Assembly (NCBI RefSeq): GCF_000364605.1
Contig: NZ_KB822576.1
Span: forward strand, 372,001 to 436,000
DNA from: Nocardioides sp. Iso805N
GTDB lineage: Bacteria; Actinomycetota; Actinomycetes; Propionibacteriales; Nocardioidaceae
Length of the DNA stretch: 64,000 nucleotides
Direction of reading: 5' to 3'
Below, in pieces: positions 24,638 through 32,384 of the stretch. Below the pieces are notes generated by a model. The model saw nothing but the letters and a program-made list of their open reading frames with translations, made no database searches and was not told the DNA's origin. Positions within the stretch are counted from its first letter, which is position 1. Each line of letters begins with the position of its first letter. A program made the position numbers and the translations under genes.

Positions 24638-25861
24638 TCAGTGACCGCCCAGCACCCGCCCTGCCAACGCGATCCGCTGAAGCGCCGTCGGATGCGAGCC
24701 GAAGACGAACTGCGACCACGCTGGCGGCGTCGGGTCGGAGAGCGAGCTGATCGCCAGCCGGCGCTGGAGCGCGACGAAGGAGTCCGCGTCCCGGGTGGTC
24801 ACCAGCGCGTCCACGTCGGCGCGGGTCTCGATCTGGCGACTGATGGTGTTCTCCACCGGCAGCGCGAGCACCGAGGCCAGCGCGAAGAGCGCGAGCAGCA
24901 GCGGCACCGCGGCGGGATCGCGCAGACCGGCGTACCTGCGCCCGACCAGCAGCCCCAGCAGACCGACACCGAGGAACGCGGCGGCGACCCCGAGCAGCGT
25001 CCCGGTCAGCACGTCGTCGTGATGCGCGTGCCCGAGCTCGTGCGCGACCACGGAGAGCACCTGGCCGCGCGGCAGCTCGTCGATCAGGTTGTCGTAGAGC
25101 ACCACCCGGCGAGTCGACCCGAAGCCGGTGACGTAGGCGTTGAGCTGCGTGGTCCGCTGCGAGGCATCGACGACCAGCACGTCATCGAGCCGAACGTGCT
25201 CCTCAGCCGCGATCTGGAGGATCTGGGAACGTAGCTCCCCCTGCGGCAGCGGCGTGAAGTCGCTGAACAGCGGCTCGACCAGGACCGGGTAGACGAACGA
25301 GCCGAGCAGCACCAGCGCGGCGATCACGACACCAGCGATCGCCGGCCAGGCGCGCTGCCAGCGCCTCGCGATGCCGAGCAGCACCACCACCGCGATCGCG
25401 GAAGCCACCACGGTGACGCCGACCCCGATCGCCACGTCGGAGAAGTACGACGCCCAGCTCTGCCTCGACAGGCCGTAGCGGAGCTGCTGGTGCTGCAGCG
25501 CGATGGCGAAGGGCAGTGTCGCGAGCCGGCCGATGACCGTGACCAGCAGCACCAGCACCGTCGCTCGCAGCCACCAGGGCCCGCGCAGCCGCTCGGCGAC
25601 CGCCCGACCGAACCGGCTGAAACCCAACAGGCAGGCGACGGCCACCGAGACCACCAGGCTGCTGCGGCCCAGCCAGCGGGCCGCGTGCGAGTACGCCGTG
25701 GCACGGTCGATCTGCGCTTGGGTGAAGACGCTGTCGGCGGCCGGCGGGTGCAGCCGCCCGCCTGGGTAGGGGTGCCACGGCACCAGCACCGCCGCCAGTA
25801 CGACGAACGCCGCGGCGCCGCCGACGGCCATGACGAGCGAGAGCCGCTTCATGGTGCTCAC
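24638..25861 (-). CDS. Membrane-bound M48 metallopeptidase (Ste24/CAAX-protease-like)
   Basis: The 407-residue protein has about seven membrane helices and the zinc motif HELGH at 274-278 with the third ligand Glu near 347 in SRQIETRAD. This matches the Ste24-like M48 peptidases, which cleave membrane or membrane-associated proteins. It overlaps the upstream gliding-peptidase-like gene by four bases (GTG at 25861); an in-frame ATG at 25852 is an alternative start. The two proteases together suggest envelope protein turnover. The substrate is unknown. Confidence 0.85.
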   Translation of the reverse strand: MSTMKRLSLVMAVGGAAAFVVLAAVLVPWHPYPGGRLHPPAADSVFTQAQIDRATAYSHAARWLGRSSLVVSVAVACLLGFSRFGRAVAERLRGPWWLRATVLVLLVTVIGRLATLPFAIALQHQQLRYGLSRQSWASYFSDVAIGVGVTVVASAIAVVVLLGIARRWQRAWPAIAGVVIAALVLLGSFVYPVLVEPLFSDFTPLPQGELRSQILQIAAEEHVRLDDVLVVDASQRTTQLNAYVTGFGSTRRVVLYDNLIDELPRGQVLSVVAHELGHAHHDDVLTGTLLGVAAAFLGVGLLGLLVGRRYAGLRDPAAVPLLLALFALASVLALPVENTISRQIETRADVDALVTTRDADSFVALQRRLAISSLSDPTPPAWSQFVFGSHPTALQRIALAGRVLGGH

Positions 25862-27102
25862 CGGGCCAGCCCCTCCAGCTCACGGCGCCACTGGACGGTG
25901 AATCCGCTGAGTCCGAAGCCGAACTGCTGCCGCATCGTCGTGTCCAGATCGGCTCCTCCGCGGACCTCGTCGTACAGGTGGACCAGGGCCTGCTCACCAC
26001 CGACCCGGGCCAACAGCCGGCAGGCCAGCCAGGCCGCCTCGTACTCGGCACCGAACGACTCCGACTGGTCGTCGAACTCCGCCGGTCCCGGCAGGTGCTT
26101 CGGCGCGCCGTCCTTGCGCACCTCGGCCAGGATCTGCCGAGCCGTGGTGGACAGCGGCAGGGTGACGTCACGCAGCGCGACATAGTCGGCGAAGCCCTCC
26201 AGCAGCCACGGCGGCAGGGTGTCGTTGGTGGCCACGTCGGTCGCGGCGTGGGTGGCCTCGTGACTGAGCACGATCTGCGCGCCCTGGCTGTTGAGGCCGC
26301 CGATGACCTGCGGATTCACCAGCACGTGCACGGGGCCGCCCGTGCTGCCGTCGACCGTCGCCGTCACCGCCGCGACGCCGTGGTAGCTGCCGGTCGTGGC
26401 CCCCATCATCCGCTCCAGGCCGGTCTCGTCGGCCGGCACCTCAAGGACGAGGTCCGGGCGCGGCCAGGGCAGCACCTTGCGCACCGCCGCGACGGCACGG
26501 TCAGCGAGCGTCCCGTAGCGAGCGGCATGCCGCTGCGCAGCAGCACCGGTGCCGGCGAGCACCACCGTCGCGTCGTCGGTACGCCGCACCTGCACGGGGC
26601 CGGCCAGCCACAGTGGCAGCCGCCCTCCACCCGCCCCGAAGCCACGCAGCTCTATCCCGCCGCCGGCAGGCGCGAAGGTGGCACTGACGTCGGTGGAGGC
26701 GGTCTCGGTGTCGATGCCGCCGAAGCGCCAGGTGAGCGCGACGTCGGCGTTCCAGGAACCGTCGCTCGCCACGGCGCCGTCCTGCGCGACGTAGCGCGCA
26801 GTGAAGTCCTGCACCCGCAGCGCTGCTGCGTTGGCCACCACGGTGCGTGCCTCGCTGCCCTGCACCCGGTCGGGGCGCCGGTCGCGCACCGCCTGTTGAA
26901 GCGCTGCCAGGGCTGCGGCGGCCTTGCCCGGCTGCTCGGTCGCTGGCCTGCCGGAGCCGACCGCCTGAGGAGGCACCACGTAGGTGTCCTCGCCGTGCAG
27001 GCGCCAGGCGAGGAGACCGAGCGCCACCGCCAGCGCGGCGACCGTCGCCACGACGACACGGACCGCCACTCGCGAGGAGTGGCGGTCCGTGTCGGCAGTC
27101 AT
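25858..27102 (-). CDS. Membrane-anchored peptidase MA-like metalloprotease (putative)
   Basis: The 414-residue protein has an N-terminal membrane anchor (about residues 11-34) and an extracytoplasmic part. Residues 60-190 form a beta-rich NTF2-like region. The C-terminal half carries a gluzincin signature: HEATH at 281-285 and, about 16 residues on, LEGFADY with Glu302, the classic arrangement of the MA(E) clan. A zinc protease acting outside the membrane is therefore likely. It is followed by an overlapping M48 gene. The family is not one I can name more exactly. Confidence 0.7.
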   Translation of the reverse strand: MTADTDRHSSRVAVRVVVATVAALAVALGLLAWRLHGEDTYVVPPQAVGSGRPATEQPGKAAAALAALQQAVRDRRPDRVQGSEARTVVANAAALRVQDFTARYVAQDGAVASDGSWNADVALTWRFGGIDTETASTDVSATFAPAGGGIELRGFGAGGGRLPLWLAGPVQVRRTDDATVVLAGTGAAAQRHAARYGTLADRAVAAVRKVLPWPRPDLVLEVPADETGLERMMGATTGSYHGVAAVTATVDGSTGGPVHVLVNPQVIGGLNSQGAQIVLSHEATHAATDVATNDTLPPWLLEGFADYVALRDVTLPLSTTARQILAEVRKDGAPKHLPGPAEFDDQSESFGAEYEAAWLACRLLARVGGEQALVHLYDEVRGGADLDTTMRQQFGFGLSGFTVQWRRELEGLAR

Positions 27103-27144
27103 GGCGCCGAGTCAATCAGACCCGGCCTAGGGGTTGTGCGGGGA

Positions 27145-28131
27145 TCAGCCCGGGCGGACGGCGCCCACGTAGGGCATCGAGTACAGGCCGGTCACCTTGA
27201 CGCCCACGCTCGGGTTCTCGGCATTCACGATCATGCCGTTGCCGATGTACATGCCGACGTGGCTGATCGGGTGGTAGTAGAACACCAGGTCGCCCGGCTG
27301 AAGATCGGAGGCGGCGATGTGGCGACCGGAGCCGTACTGCGCGGCCGAGGAGTGCGGCAGCGAGACGCCGGCGGCGCCCCAGGCGCGCATGGTCAGACCC
27401 GAGCAGTCGAAGGCGCTGGGGCCGGCCGCACCGTAGACGTAGGCCTTGCCGACCTGAGCCATCGCGTAGGAGATCGCGGCCGCGGCGCTGCCGGTGGCGT
27501 TGATGTCACCGGCCGAGACCCGGGTCGAGTCGCGGGAGAGAAGCTCCTCGCGCTGCTTGGCCTGGAGGCCGCCGAGGACCTTCTTGGCCTCGGCGAGCTT
27601 GTCGTCGATCGTCGCCTTGGCCTGCTTGAGGTCGGCCTGGGTCTGCGTGACATCGGCGGCGCGATCCGCGGTCGCCTGCTGGCGCAGCTGGAGTGCCTGG
27701 ACCTGGTTGGAGTAGTCGGTGAGCAGGCTGTTCTGGATGCCGTCGTAAGCGGACATCGTCGACAGGCCGGCGAGGAACGCCTTGGGATCGTCGCTGACGA
27801 CGACCTGGCCCACGGCCGACATGTTGGAGCCCTCGAACTGGCGCATCACCGAGTCGCGGACCTGCTCGCGGACACCGCTGAGCGCCGTGTCCTGGCGCTT
27901 CTGGTCGGCTTCGAGGTCGGAGAGCTCGCTGCGCAGCTGCTTGAGCCGGACGTTGGCGGCGTCGTACTTCTCGCCGGCGGCGTCGGCCTGTTGGTAGAGG
28001 TCGTCGACCTGGGCCTGGACGTCCTTGATGGAGGGGGTCGCGTGGGCGGCCGTCGAGGGAAGCATTCCCACGACTCCGGCGACAGCAATCGTCGCGATAC
28101 CAGCGATGAGTCGGTTCCGACCGTTCAGCAC
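27145..28131 (-). CDS. Secreted NlpC/P60 peptidoglycan endopeptidase with coiled-coil domain (RipA-like)
   Basis: The 328-residue protein has a signal peptide (cleavage near AHA, residue 30), a long coiled-coil domain (about 35-205) like the autoinhibitory region of RipA/RipC, and a C-terminal NlpC/P60 domain with Cys243 in FDCSGL and His291 in SHVGMY; the third polar position appears to be Asn303 or a neighbour. It should cleave stem peptides between D-Glu and meso-DAP during cell division. GTG at 28131 follows an AAGGAG site and is preceded by a c-di-AMP riboswitch. Rv2190c occupies a comparable position in M. tuberculosis (from memory). Confidence 0.87.
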   Translation of the reverse strand: MLNGRNRLIAGIATIAVAGVVGMLPSTAAHATPSIKDVQAQVDDLYQQADAAGEKYDAANVRLKQLRSELSDLEADQKRQDTALSGVREQVRDSVMRQFEGSNMSAVGQVVVSDDPKAFLAGLSTMSAYDGIQNSLLTDYSNQVQALQLRQQATADRAADVTQTQADLKQAKATIDDKLAEAKKVLGGLQAKQREELLSRDSTRVSAGDINATGSAAAAISYAMAQVGKAYVYGAAGPSAFDCSGLTMRAWGAAGVSLPHSSAAQYGSGRHIAASDLQPGDLVFYYHPISHVGMYIGNGMIVNAENPSVGVKVTGLYSMPYVGAVRPG

Positions 28132-28159
28132 GAGCGGGCGTTCTCCTTGTTTTGTCGTA

Positions 28160-28345
28160 CGCCTACCGGGTGAGCTGACGGATTCGGGCACGACATGCCC
28201 TACTCCCACTCCTCACGTCCGATAGGACGTGCCTCGCAGGAGATTCACCCCAGATGGCGGCTAGGCCGCCGATGGTTCCCCGGCTCGTGATCCGCCCCGA
28301 TGCGGCTCACAACTCAGCGCGGTGCCCTCGCGGATCCGGTGTGAT
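28160..28345 (-). promoter_or_regulatory. c-di-AMP riboswitch (ydaO/yuaA type) upstream of the NlpC/P60 gene
   Basis: The leader read on the minus strand contains the conserved blocks of the ydaO class in order: GAGCCGGGGAACC (28286-28274), GGGGTGAATC (28251-28242), a TAGGG segment near 28205 and the 28-base block CCGAATCCGTCAGCTCACCC...GTAGGC (28188-28161). In actinobacteria this riboswitch controls cell wall hydrolases, with c-di-AMP turning expression off. Boundaries are approximate. The start codon lies about 30 bases beyond the 3' end. Confidence 0.88.
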
Positions 28346-28373
28346 CCACTGCCTCGGGCACCAAGTGTCCTAG

Positions 28374-28379
28374 ACCTTA
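28374..28379 (-). promoter_or_regulatory. Putative -10 element before the riboswitch
   Basis: On the minus strand TAAGGT lies about 30 bases upstream of the riboswitch core, a suitable place for the promoter of the leader and NlpC/P60 gene. Confidence 0.35.
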
Positions 28380-28485
28380 ACCGAGTCCTGCACAGCGTTG
28401 CCAATCCCTCTCCACAGTGTGTCGATATCCAATCTGCCTCATTTGTCACATGAGTCACATCAGCATCAGGAATCACGCCGAAACG

Positions 28486-28692
28486 CTAGGCCGACTCCAC
28501 CGCCGGCCCCTCCACCGGCGAGACCAGTCGCAGCGGCGGCACCAGACCGCCGTCGGCCAGCACCTCCAGCGCCCGCCTCTCCTCGTCCTCCATGGTCAGC
28601 TCAGGTGGCAGTCCCAACAGCACCGTCACCACACAGTCGTGACACTCAAGGCCTCGCACCACACAGGTGTCGCAATCGATCGTCGTGCTCAT
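28486..28692 (-). CDS. Small protein with two CxxC motifs
   Basis: The 68-residue protein starts MSTTIDCDTC and contains a second motif CHDC at residues 16-19, so four cysteines (7, 10, 16, 19) could bind one zinc ion. The remainder is a helix followed by an acidic/hydrophobic tail. Such small proteins occur beside the NYN-domain gene in other actinobacteria as I recall it, and here the ATG lies 95 bases from the NYN gene's stop on the same strand. The function is unknown; nucleic acid or protein binding is possible. Confidence 0.7.
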   Translation of the reverse strand: MSTTIDCDTCVVRGLECHDCVVTVLLGLPPELTMEDEERRALEVLADGGLVPPLRLVSPVEGPAVESA

Positions 28693-28786
28693 GTCGAAGA
28701 CGTTCGCAGCCGCCACCGACAGTTTTCGATCCGCCACCCGGACAGCGTGTCGCGGCGTGTCGCCACGGCGCTGCCGAAGGCCGGAT

Positions 28787-30094
28787 CTAGCGCAGCGCCT
28801 GCAGCAGCACAGGCGTCGGCACCGGCCGTCCACCGCTGAGCGCGATGTCGCGCGCCACCGCCTGGTCGTCGCTGACCACCAGCACCACCCGGCCCGCAGG
28901 CTCGGCGGCAACCAGCTCACGGATCACGTCATCGGCGATCACACCGGCCGGGCTGAAGACCACCCGCACCCCGCGCGGCGCGCCGGCGACGTGACGGGCG
29001 GCAGCACCGGGCACCGCGGCCGCATCGAAGACGACGGTCGTCTCGGCGCCGGTGCGGGCCACCAGCGGCGCCAGCGCCTGCATCAGCCGGATCCGCTGGG
29101 CCTCCAGCGGAGAGGCGGGCCAGGCCTGCTTGGTGACGTTGTAGCCGTCGATGACCAGCCGGGCACGCGGCATCGCCAGGTAGCCCTCCAGCTCGCCGAG
29201 GCTCGCCACCGTACGGCTGCGCCCGGCCGGCTCGGACGGCACCTCGGCATAGGTCGCCTCGACGTTCTCCCCCGGCGTCCCGCTCACCTGCGGCAGGGCC
29301 AGCTCGCGGCGCAGACCGGACGCTGCGTCGATGATCGTCTCGAGCAGGAGCCGGGAGCGCTGGGTGGCCACCTCGCGCTCGCCGCGGGCGGCACGCCGCT
29401 CGTCCCCCGCCTCCGCCTCGAGCTGGGTGACCCGGCCCCGCAGCTGACGCAGCTCGCGGGCCTGGCTCGCCGCCGTCGCCTCGGCCTCGGCTCGGGCAGT
29501 CCGTGCCGCGGCGAGGCCCTCCTCGGCCTCGGCGAGGGCCTCGCGGCCGCCGCTCCGGGCCTCCCCGAGCCGACGCCGCAGCAGGGCGTTCTCCTGCTTG
29601 ACCCCCTCGAGGTCGGTACGCCGCCGCTCGCGGGCCTCGCGCAGCTCCTGCTCGAGCTGGTCCACCCGGCGCTGCAGGCGCGCCACGTCCTGCTCCGCCA
29701 CACCCGAGCGGGTCTGCTGCAGGCCCTGGAGCGCCTCCTCGAGCTGCTCGACCCAGGTCTCGGGCCGCAACAGCCAGGCGAACGCAGCGATCTCTGCGGC
29801 CTCGGCACCGGACGGCAGTCGGTCGGCGGCGTAGCGCGGCTGGGTGGAGCGCAGCTGCACCGCGAGCCGCTCACGCAGGCCGCCCTCGGCGTCCGGGTCC
29901 GCATCGAGCGCGGTCGCGATCGCCGTACCTCCCGCCTTGGCCCGCCGCGCTGGTGCGAAGGCGGCGATGCGGCGCAGCGCCGCCGGCAGGTCCGGAACCT
30001 GCGGCAGCACCTCGGCGCAGAGCGCGACGAGACGCGTCCGCACCGGCTCCGGAAGCTCGGCGACGGACGGCACCGGGGCCGGGGCAGTGGTCAC
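28787..30094 (-). CDS. NYN-domain protein with central coiled coil
   Basis: The 435-residue protein has a helical N-terminal domain (residues about 15-110), a long Arg/Glu/Ala-rich coiled coil (about 110-245), and a C-terminal NYN (PIN-like) RNase domain beginning with RLVIDGYNVTK near residue 308 and including VVFDAAA and VSDDQAVA acidic motifs. NYN domains are metal-dependent ribonucleases in RNA decay or processing. The GTG at 30094 is chosen from a TATCCT element six bases upstream. It is divergent from the DnaQ-UvrC fusion and upstream of a CxxC protein gene. Confidence 0.82.
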   Translation of the reverse strand: MTTAPAPVPSVAELPEPVRTRLVALCAEVLPQVPDLPAALRRIAAFAPARRAKAGGTAIATALDADPDAEGGLRERLAVQLRSTQPRYAADRLPSGAEAAEIAAFAWLLRPETWVEQLEEALQGLQQTRSGVAEQDVARLQRRVDQLEQELREARERRRTDLEGVKQENALLRRRLGEARSGGREALAEAEEGLAAARTARAEAEATAASQARELRQLRGRVTQLEAEAGDERRAARGEREVATQRSRLLLETIIDAASGLRRELALPQVSGTPGENVEATYAEVPSEPAGRSRTVASLGELEGYLAMPRARLVIDGYNVTKQAWPASPLEAQRIRLMQALAPLVARTGAETTVVFDAAAVPGAAARHVAGAPRGVRVVFSPAGVIADDVIRELVAAEPAGRVVLVVSDDQAVARDIALSGGRPVPTPVLLQALR

Positions 30095-30100
30095 GAGTGA

Positions 30101-30106
30101 AGGATA
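30101..30106 (-). promoter_or_regulatory. -10 element TATCCT of the NYN gene
   Basis: On the minus strand TATCCT ends 6 nt before the GTG start at 30094. Confidence 0.5.
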
Positions 30107-30154
30107 GGTGCGCCGGCACAGGCGCGCCGTCCCAGAACTGTCGGTGCTCGGATC

Positions 30155-30160
30155 TACGGT
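30155..30160 (+). promoter_or_regulatory. -10 element TACGGT before a leaderless small frame
   Basis: TACGGT ends 7 nt before the ATG at 30168, the same spacing as in other leaderless genes here. The transcript would continue into the DnaQ-UvrC gene at 30263. Confidence 0.45.
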
Positions 30161-30167
30161 CACCGAC

Positions 30168-30266
30168 ATGAGTGAGCGGAGCGAGCGAATCGTGCGACAC
30201 AGTGCGCGCCGTGCCTCATGCGCGCACGGAGCCCGGCGCCCTCGCATGCTGGGAGCGCGTGCATGA
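30168..30266 (+). CDS. Putative leaderless 32-residue upstream open reading frame
   Basis: A short frame starts with ATG seven bases after a TACGGT hexamer and ends in TGA overlapping the ATG of the DnaQ-UvrC gene (ATGA at 30263-30266). The product is arginine-rich and has no known domain. The arrangement suggests that ribosomes loading at the leaderless start reach the downstream gene by termination-reinitiation. Much of the first third is a GAGCGGAGCGAGCGAAT repeat-like sequence, so the peptide itself may be irrelevant. Confidence 0.4.
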   Translation: MSERSERIVRHSARRASCAHGARRPRMLGARA

Positions 30267-32050
30267 GCGCCACCGCAACGACCCGGTCTCGATGGGAGAC
30301 CCAGCGCAGCTTCGACGAGCTGGGTCGACAGCTGCGCGACGTGACCTTCTGCGTGGTCGACCTGGAGACCACCGGCGGCTCTGCCGCGGGCGGCTCGATG
30401 ATCACCGAGATCGGGGCAGTCAAGGTCCGCAGCGGCGAGATCCTGGGCGAGTTCCAGACGCTGGTCAACCCGCACAGTGCCATCCCGCCCTTCATCGCGG
30501 TGCTCACCGGCATCAGCGACACGATGGTGGCCGACGCTCCCGGGATCGAGTCGGCGCTGCCGGCGTTCCTGGAGTTCGCCGAGGGGTGCGTGCTGGTGGC
30601 GCACAACGCCCCCTTCGACGTCGGATTCCTCAAGCACTTCGCCACCCGCCAGGAGCGGCCCTGGCCTGCGTTCGAGGTGGTCGACACCGCCAAGCTCGCC
30701 CGCCGGGTGATCACCCGCGACGACGCTCCCAACTGCAAGCTCTCCTCGCTCGCCCAGGTCTTCCGGTCCGGCACCACGCCCAACCACCGCGCCCTCTCCG
30801 ATGCGCGCGCGACCGTCGACGTGCTGCACGGCCTGATGGAGCGGCTCGGCGGCCTCGGCGTGCACACCCTGGAGGAGCTGCAGACGTTCTCCGCACGGGT
30901 CTCCACGGCCCAGCGCAAGAAGCGTCACCTCGCCGAGGCGCTGCCGCACGCGCCCGGGGTCTACCTGTTCCGCGACGACCGCGAGCGGGTCCTCTACGTC
31001 GGCACCAGTCGCGACCTCCGCACCCGGGTCCGGTCCTACTTCACCGCCTCCGAGACACGCTCCCGGATGGGCGAGATGGTCGGCCTGGCCGCGACGGTCA
31101 CCGGCATCGAGTGCGCCACCACCCTGGAGGCGCAGATTCGCGAGCTTCGGCTGATCGCCGAGCACAAGCCCCGCTACAACCGGCGCTCCCGCTTCCCGGA
31201 GAAGATGCACTTCGTCAAGCTCACCCGCGAGCCGTGGCCGCGGCTCTCGCTGGTCAAGCGGGTCCTCGACGACCAGGCCGACTACCTGGGGCCGTTCTCC
31301 TCCAAGAAGGTCGCCGAGAAGGCCCTCCAGGCCCTCCACGACACCTTCCCGGTGCGCCAGTGCTCGGATCGGCTGGCGCGCAATGCCACGCGGTCGCCCT
31401 GTGTGCTGGCCGAGATGGGGCGCTGCCTGTCCCCCTGCGATGGCAGCGCCGACGAGGCCGCCTACGACGCCGTCGTCCGGCAGCTGCGCGACACCCTCCT
31501 GCGCAGGCCCGACGAGGTGATCGCCTCGATCAGCGGGCGGATGGAGGCGCTGGCGGCCTCGGAGCGCTTCGAGGAGGCCGGGGTGCATCGTGACCGCCTC
31601 GCTGCGTTCCTGCGCGCCGCTGCGCGCACCCAGCGGCTCTCCGCGCTGGCTCGTTGCAGCGAGATCGTGGCCGGCCGACGCCGCGACGACGGCCGCTGGG
31701 AGGTGCACGTGGTCCGGCGCGGCCGGCTCGCCGCGGCCGGCACGCTGCCGCCCGGCGGTGACGCCCACGCCTACGTCCGACAGCTGCGCGCCTCCGCTGA
31801 GACGGTGCTGCCCGCCCCGGGACCGGTTCCTGCGGCCAGCGCCGAGGAGAGCGAGCTGGTGCTCAAGTGGCTGGAGTCACCCGGCATCCGGCTGATCGAC
31901 ATCGACGGCGAGTGGACCTGCCCGGTCGCCGGGGCCACCCGGCATCTCGCTGTCCACGACGCCGTCGAGGAGTCGCGCCGCACGTTGGTCCCCTTCGACG
32001 AGCGCCGCGAGCTGTCCACCGTCCATCAAGGCGTGCCGTCGGCGCGGTAA
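30263..32050 (+). CDS. DEDD exonuclease fused to GIY-YIG/UvrC-like domain
   Basis: The 595-residue protein fuses a DnaQ-type 3'-5' exonuclease with a UvrC N-terminal-like part. The exonuclease motifs are Asp33/Glu35 in VVDLETTGG, Asp119 in HNAPFDVGF, and His175/Asp180 in NHRALSD. A GIY-YIG nuclease follows at about 228-310 with GVYLFRD and VLYVGTS, then a UvrC-like segment with cysteines in SPCVLAEMGRCLSPC. The fusion is widespread in actinobacteria and is thought to act in DNA repair. The ATG at 30263 has a moderate GGGAG site and overlaps a possible upstream frame. Matches Rv2191 by position (from memory). Confidence 0.88.
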   Translation: MSATATTRSRWETQRSFDELGRQLRDVTFCVVDLETTGGSAAGGSMITEIGAVKVRSGEILGEFQTLVNPHSAIPPFIAVLTGISDTMVADAPGIESALPAFLEFAEGCVLVAHNAPFDVGFLKHFATRQERPWPAFEVVDTAKLARRVITRDDAPNCKLSSLAQVFRSGTTPNHRALSDARATVDVLHGLMERLGGLGVHTLEELQTFSARVSTAQRKKRHLAEALPHAPGVYLFRDDRERVLYVGTSRDLRTRVRSYFTASETRSRMGEMVGLAATVTGIECATTLEAQIRELRLIAEHKPRYNRRSRFPEKMHFVKLTREPWPRLSLVKRVLDDQADYLGPFSSKKVAEKALQALHDTFPVRQCSDRLARNATRSPCVLAEMGRCLSPCDGSADEAAYDAVVRQLRDTLLRRPDEVIASISGRMEALAASERFEEAGVHRDRLAAFLRAAARTQRLSALARCSEIVAGRRRDDGRWEVHVVRRGRLAAAGTLPPGGDAHAYVRQLRASAETVLPAPGPVPAASAEESELVLKWLESPGIRLIDIDGEWTCPVAGATRHLAVHDAVEESRRTLVPFDERRELSTVHQGVPSAR

Positions 32051-32053
32051 CGT
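32048..32053 (+). promoter_or_regulatory. -10 element TAACGT before the Lrp/AsnC-type gene
   Basis: TAACGT includes the TAA stop codon of the upstream gene and ends 6 nt before the GTG at 32060, giving a leaderless transcript. Confidence 0.5.
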
Positions 32054-32059
32054 GCCATC

Positions 32060-32338
32060 GTGATCACCGCCATCGTGCACGTCTCCGCAGAGGTCGCCAG
32101 CATCCCCGAGGTCGCCCAGGCGATCGCGGCAATCGACGGGGTCAGCGAGGTCTACTCCGTCACCGGCCCGATCGACCTGATCGTGCTGGTCCGGGTGCGC
32201 AACCACGACGAGATCGCCACCGTGGTGGCCGACAAGCTCAACAAGGTGCCGGGCGTGGTCGACACCGAGACGCACATCGCCTTCCGCACCTACTCCCGGC
32301 ACGACCTGGAGGCTGCGTTCTCCCTCGGCCTCGACTAG
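32060..32338 (+). CDS. Stand-alone Lrp/AsnC ligand-binding (RAM) domain protein
   Basis: The 92-residue protein is only the C-terminal effector domain of Lrp/AsnC regulators, with the alpha/beta sandwich pattern VHVSAEV...VSEVYSVTGPIDLIVLVRV and no helix-turn-helix. Such SMLARP-type proteins bind amino acids and form oligomers, and may modulate full-length Lrp proteins or enzymes. It lies beside trpD (convergent) in many actinobacteria, so an aromatic or other amino acid ligand is plausible but not shown. GTG at 32060 is supported by the -10 spacing. Confidence 0.85.
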   Translation: MITAIVHVSAEVASIPEVAQAIAAIDGVSEVYSVTGPIDLIVLVRVRNHDEIATVVADKLNKVPGVVDTETHIAFRTYSRHDLEAAFSLGLD

Positions 32339-32384
32339 GCAGACTCAGGCCTGCGCCGCGCTCGGGCCGGGCTTCCGTACGCCG

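Noticed and set aside
28787..31768. Very long minus-strand open frame of 993 codons over the DnaQ-UvrC gene
   Set aside because: Only the part 28787-30094 is a real gene (NYN); the remainder is the antisense shadow of the plus-strand fusion.
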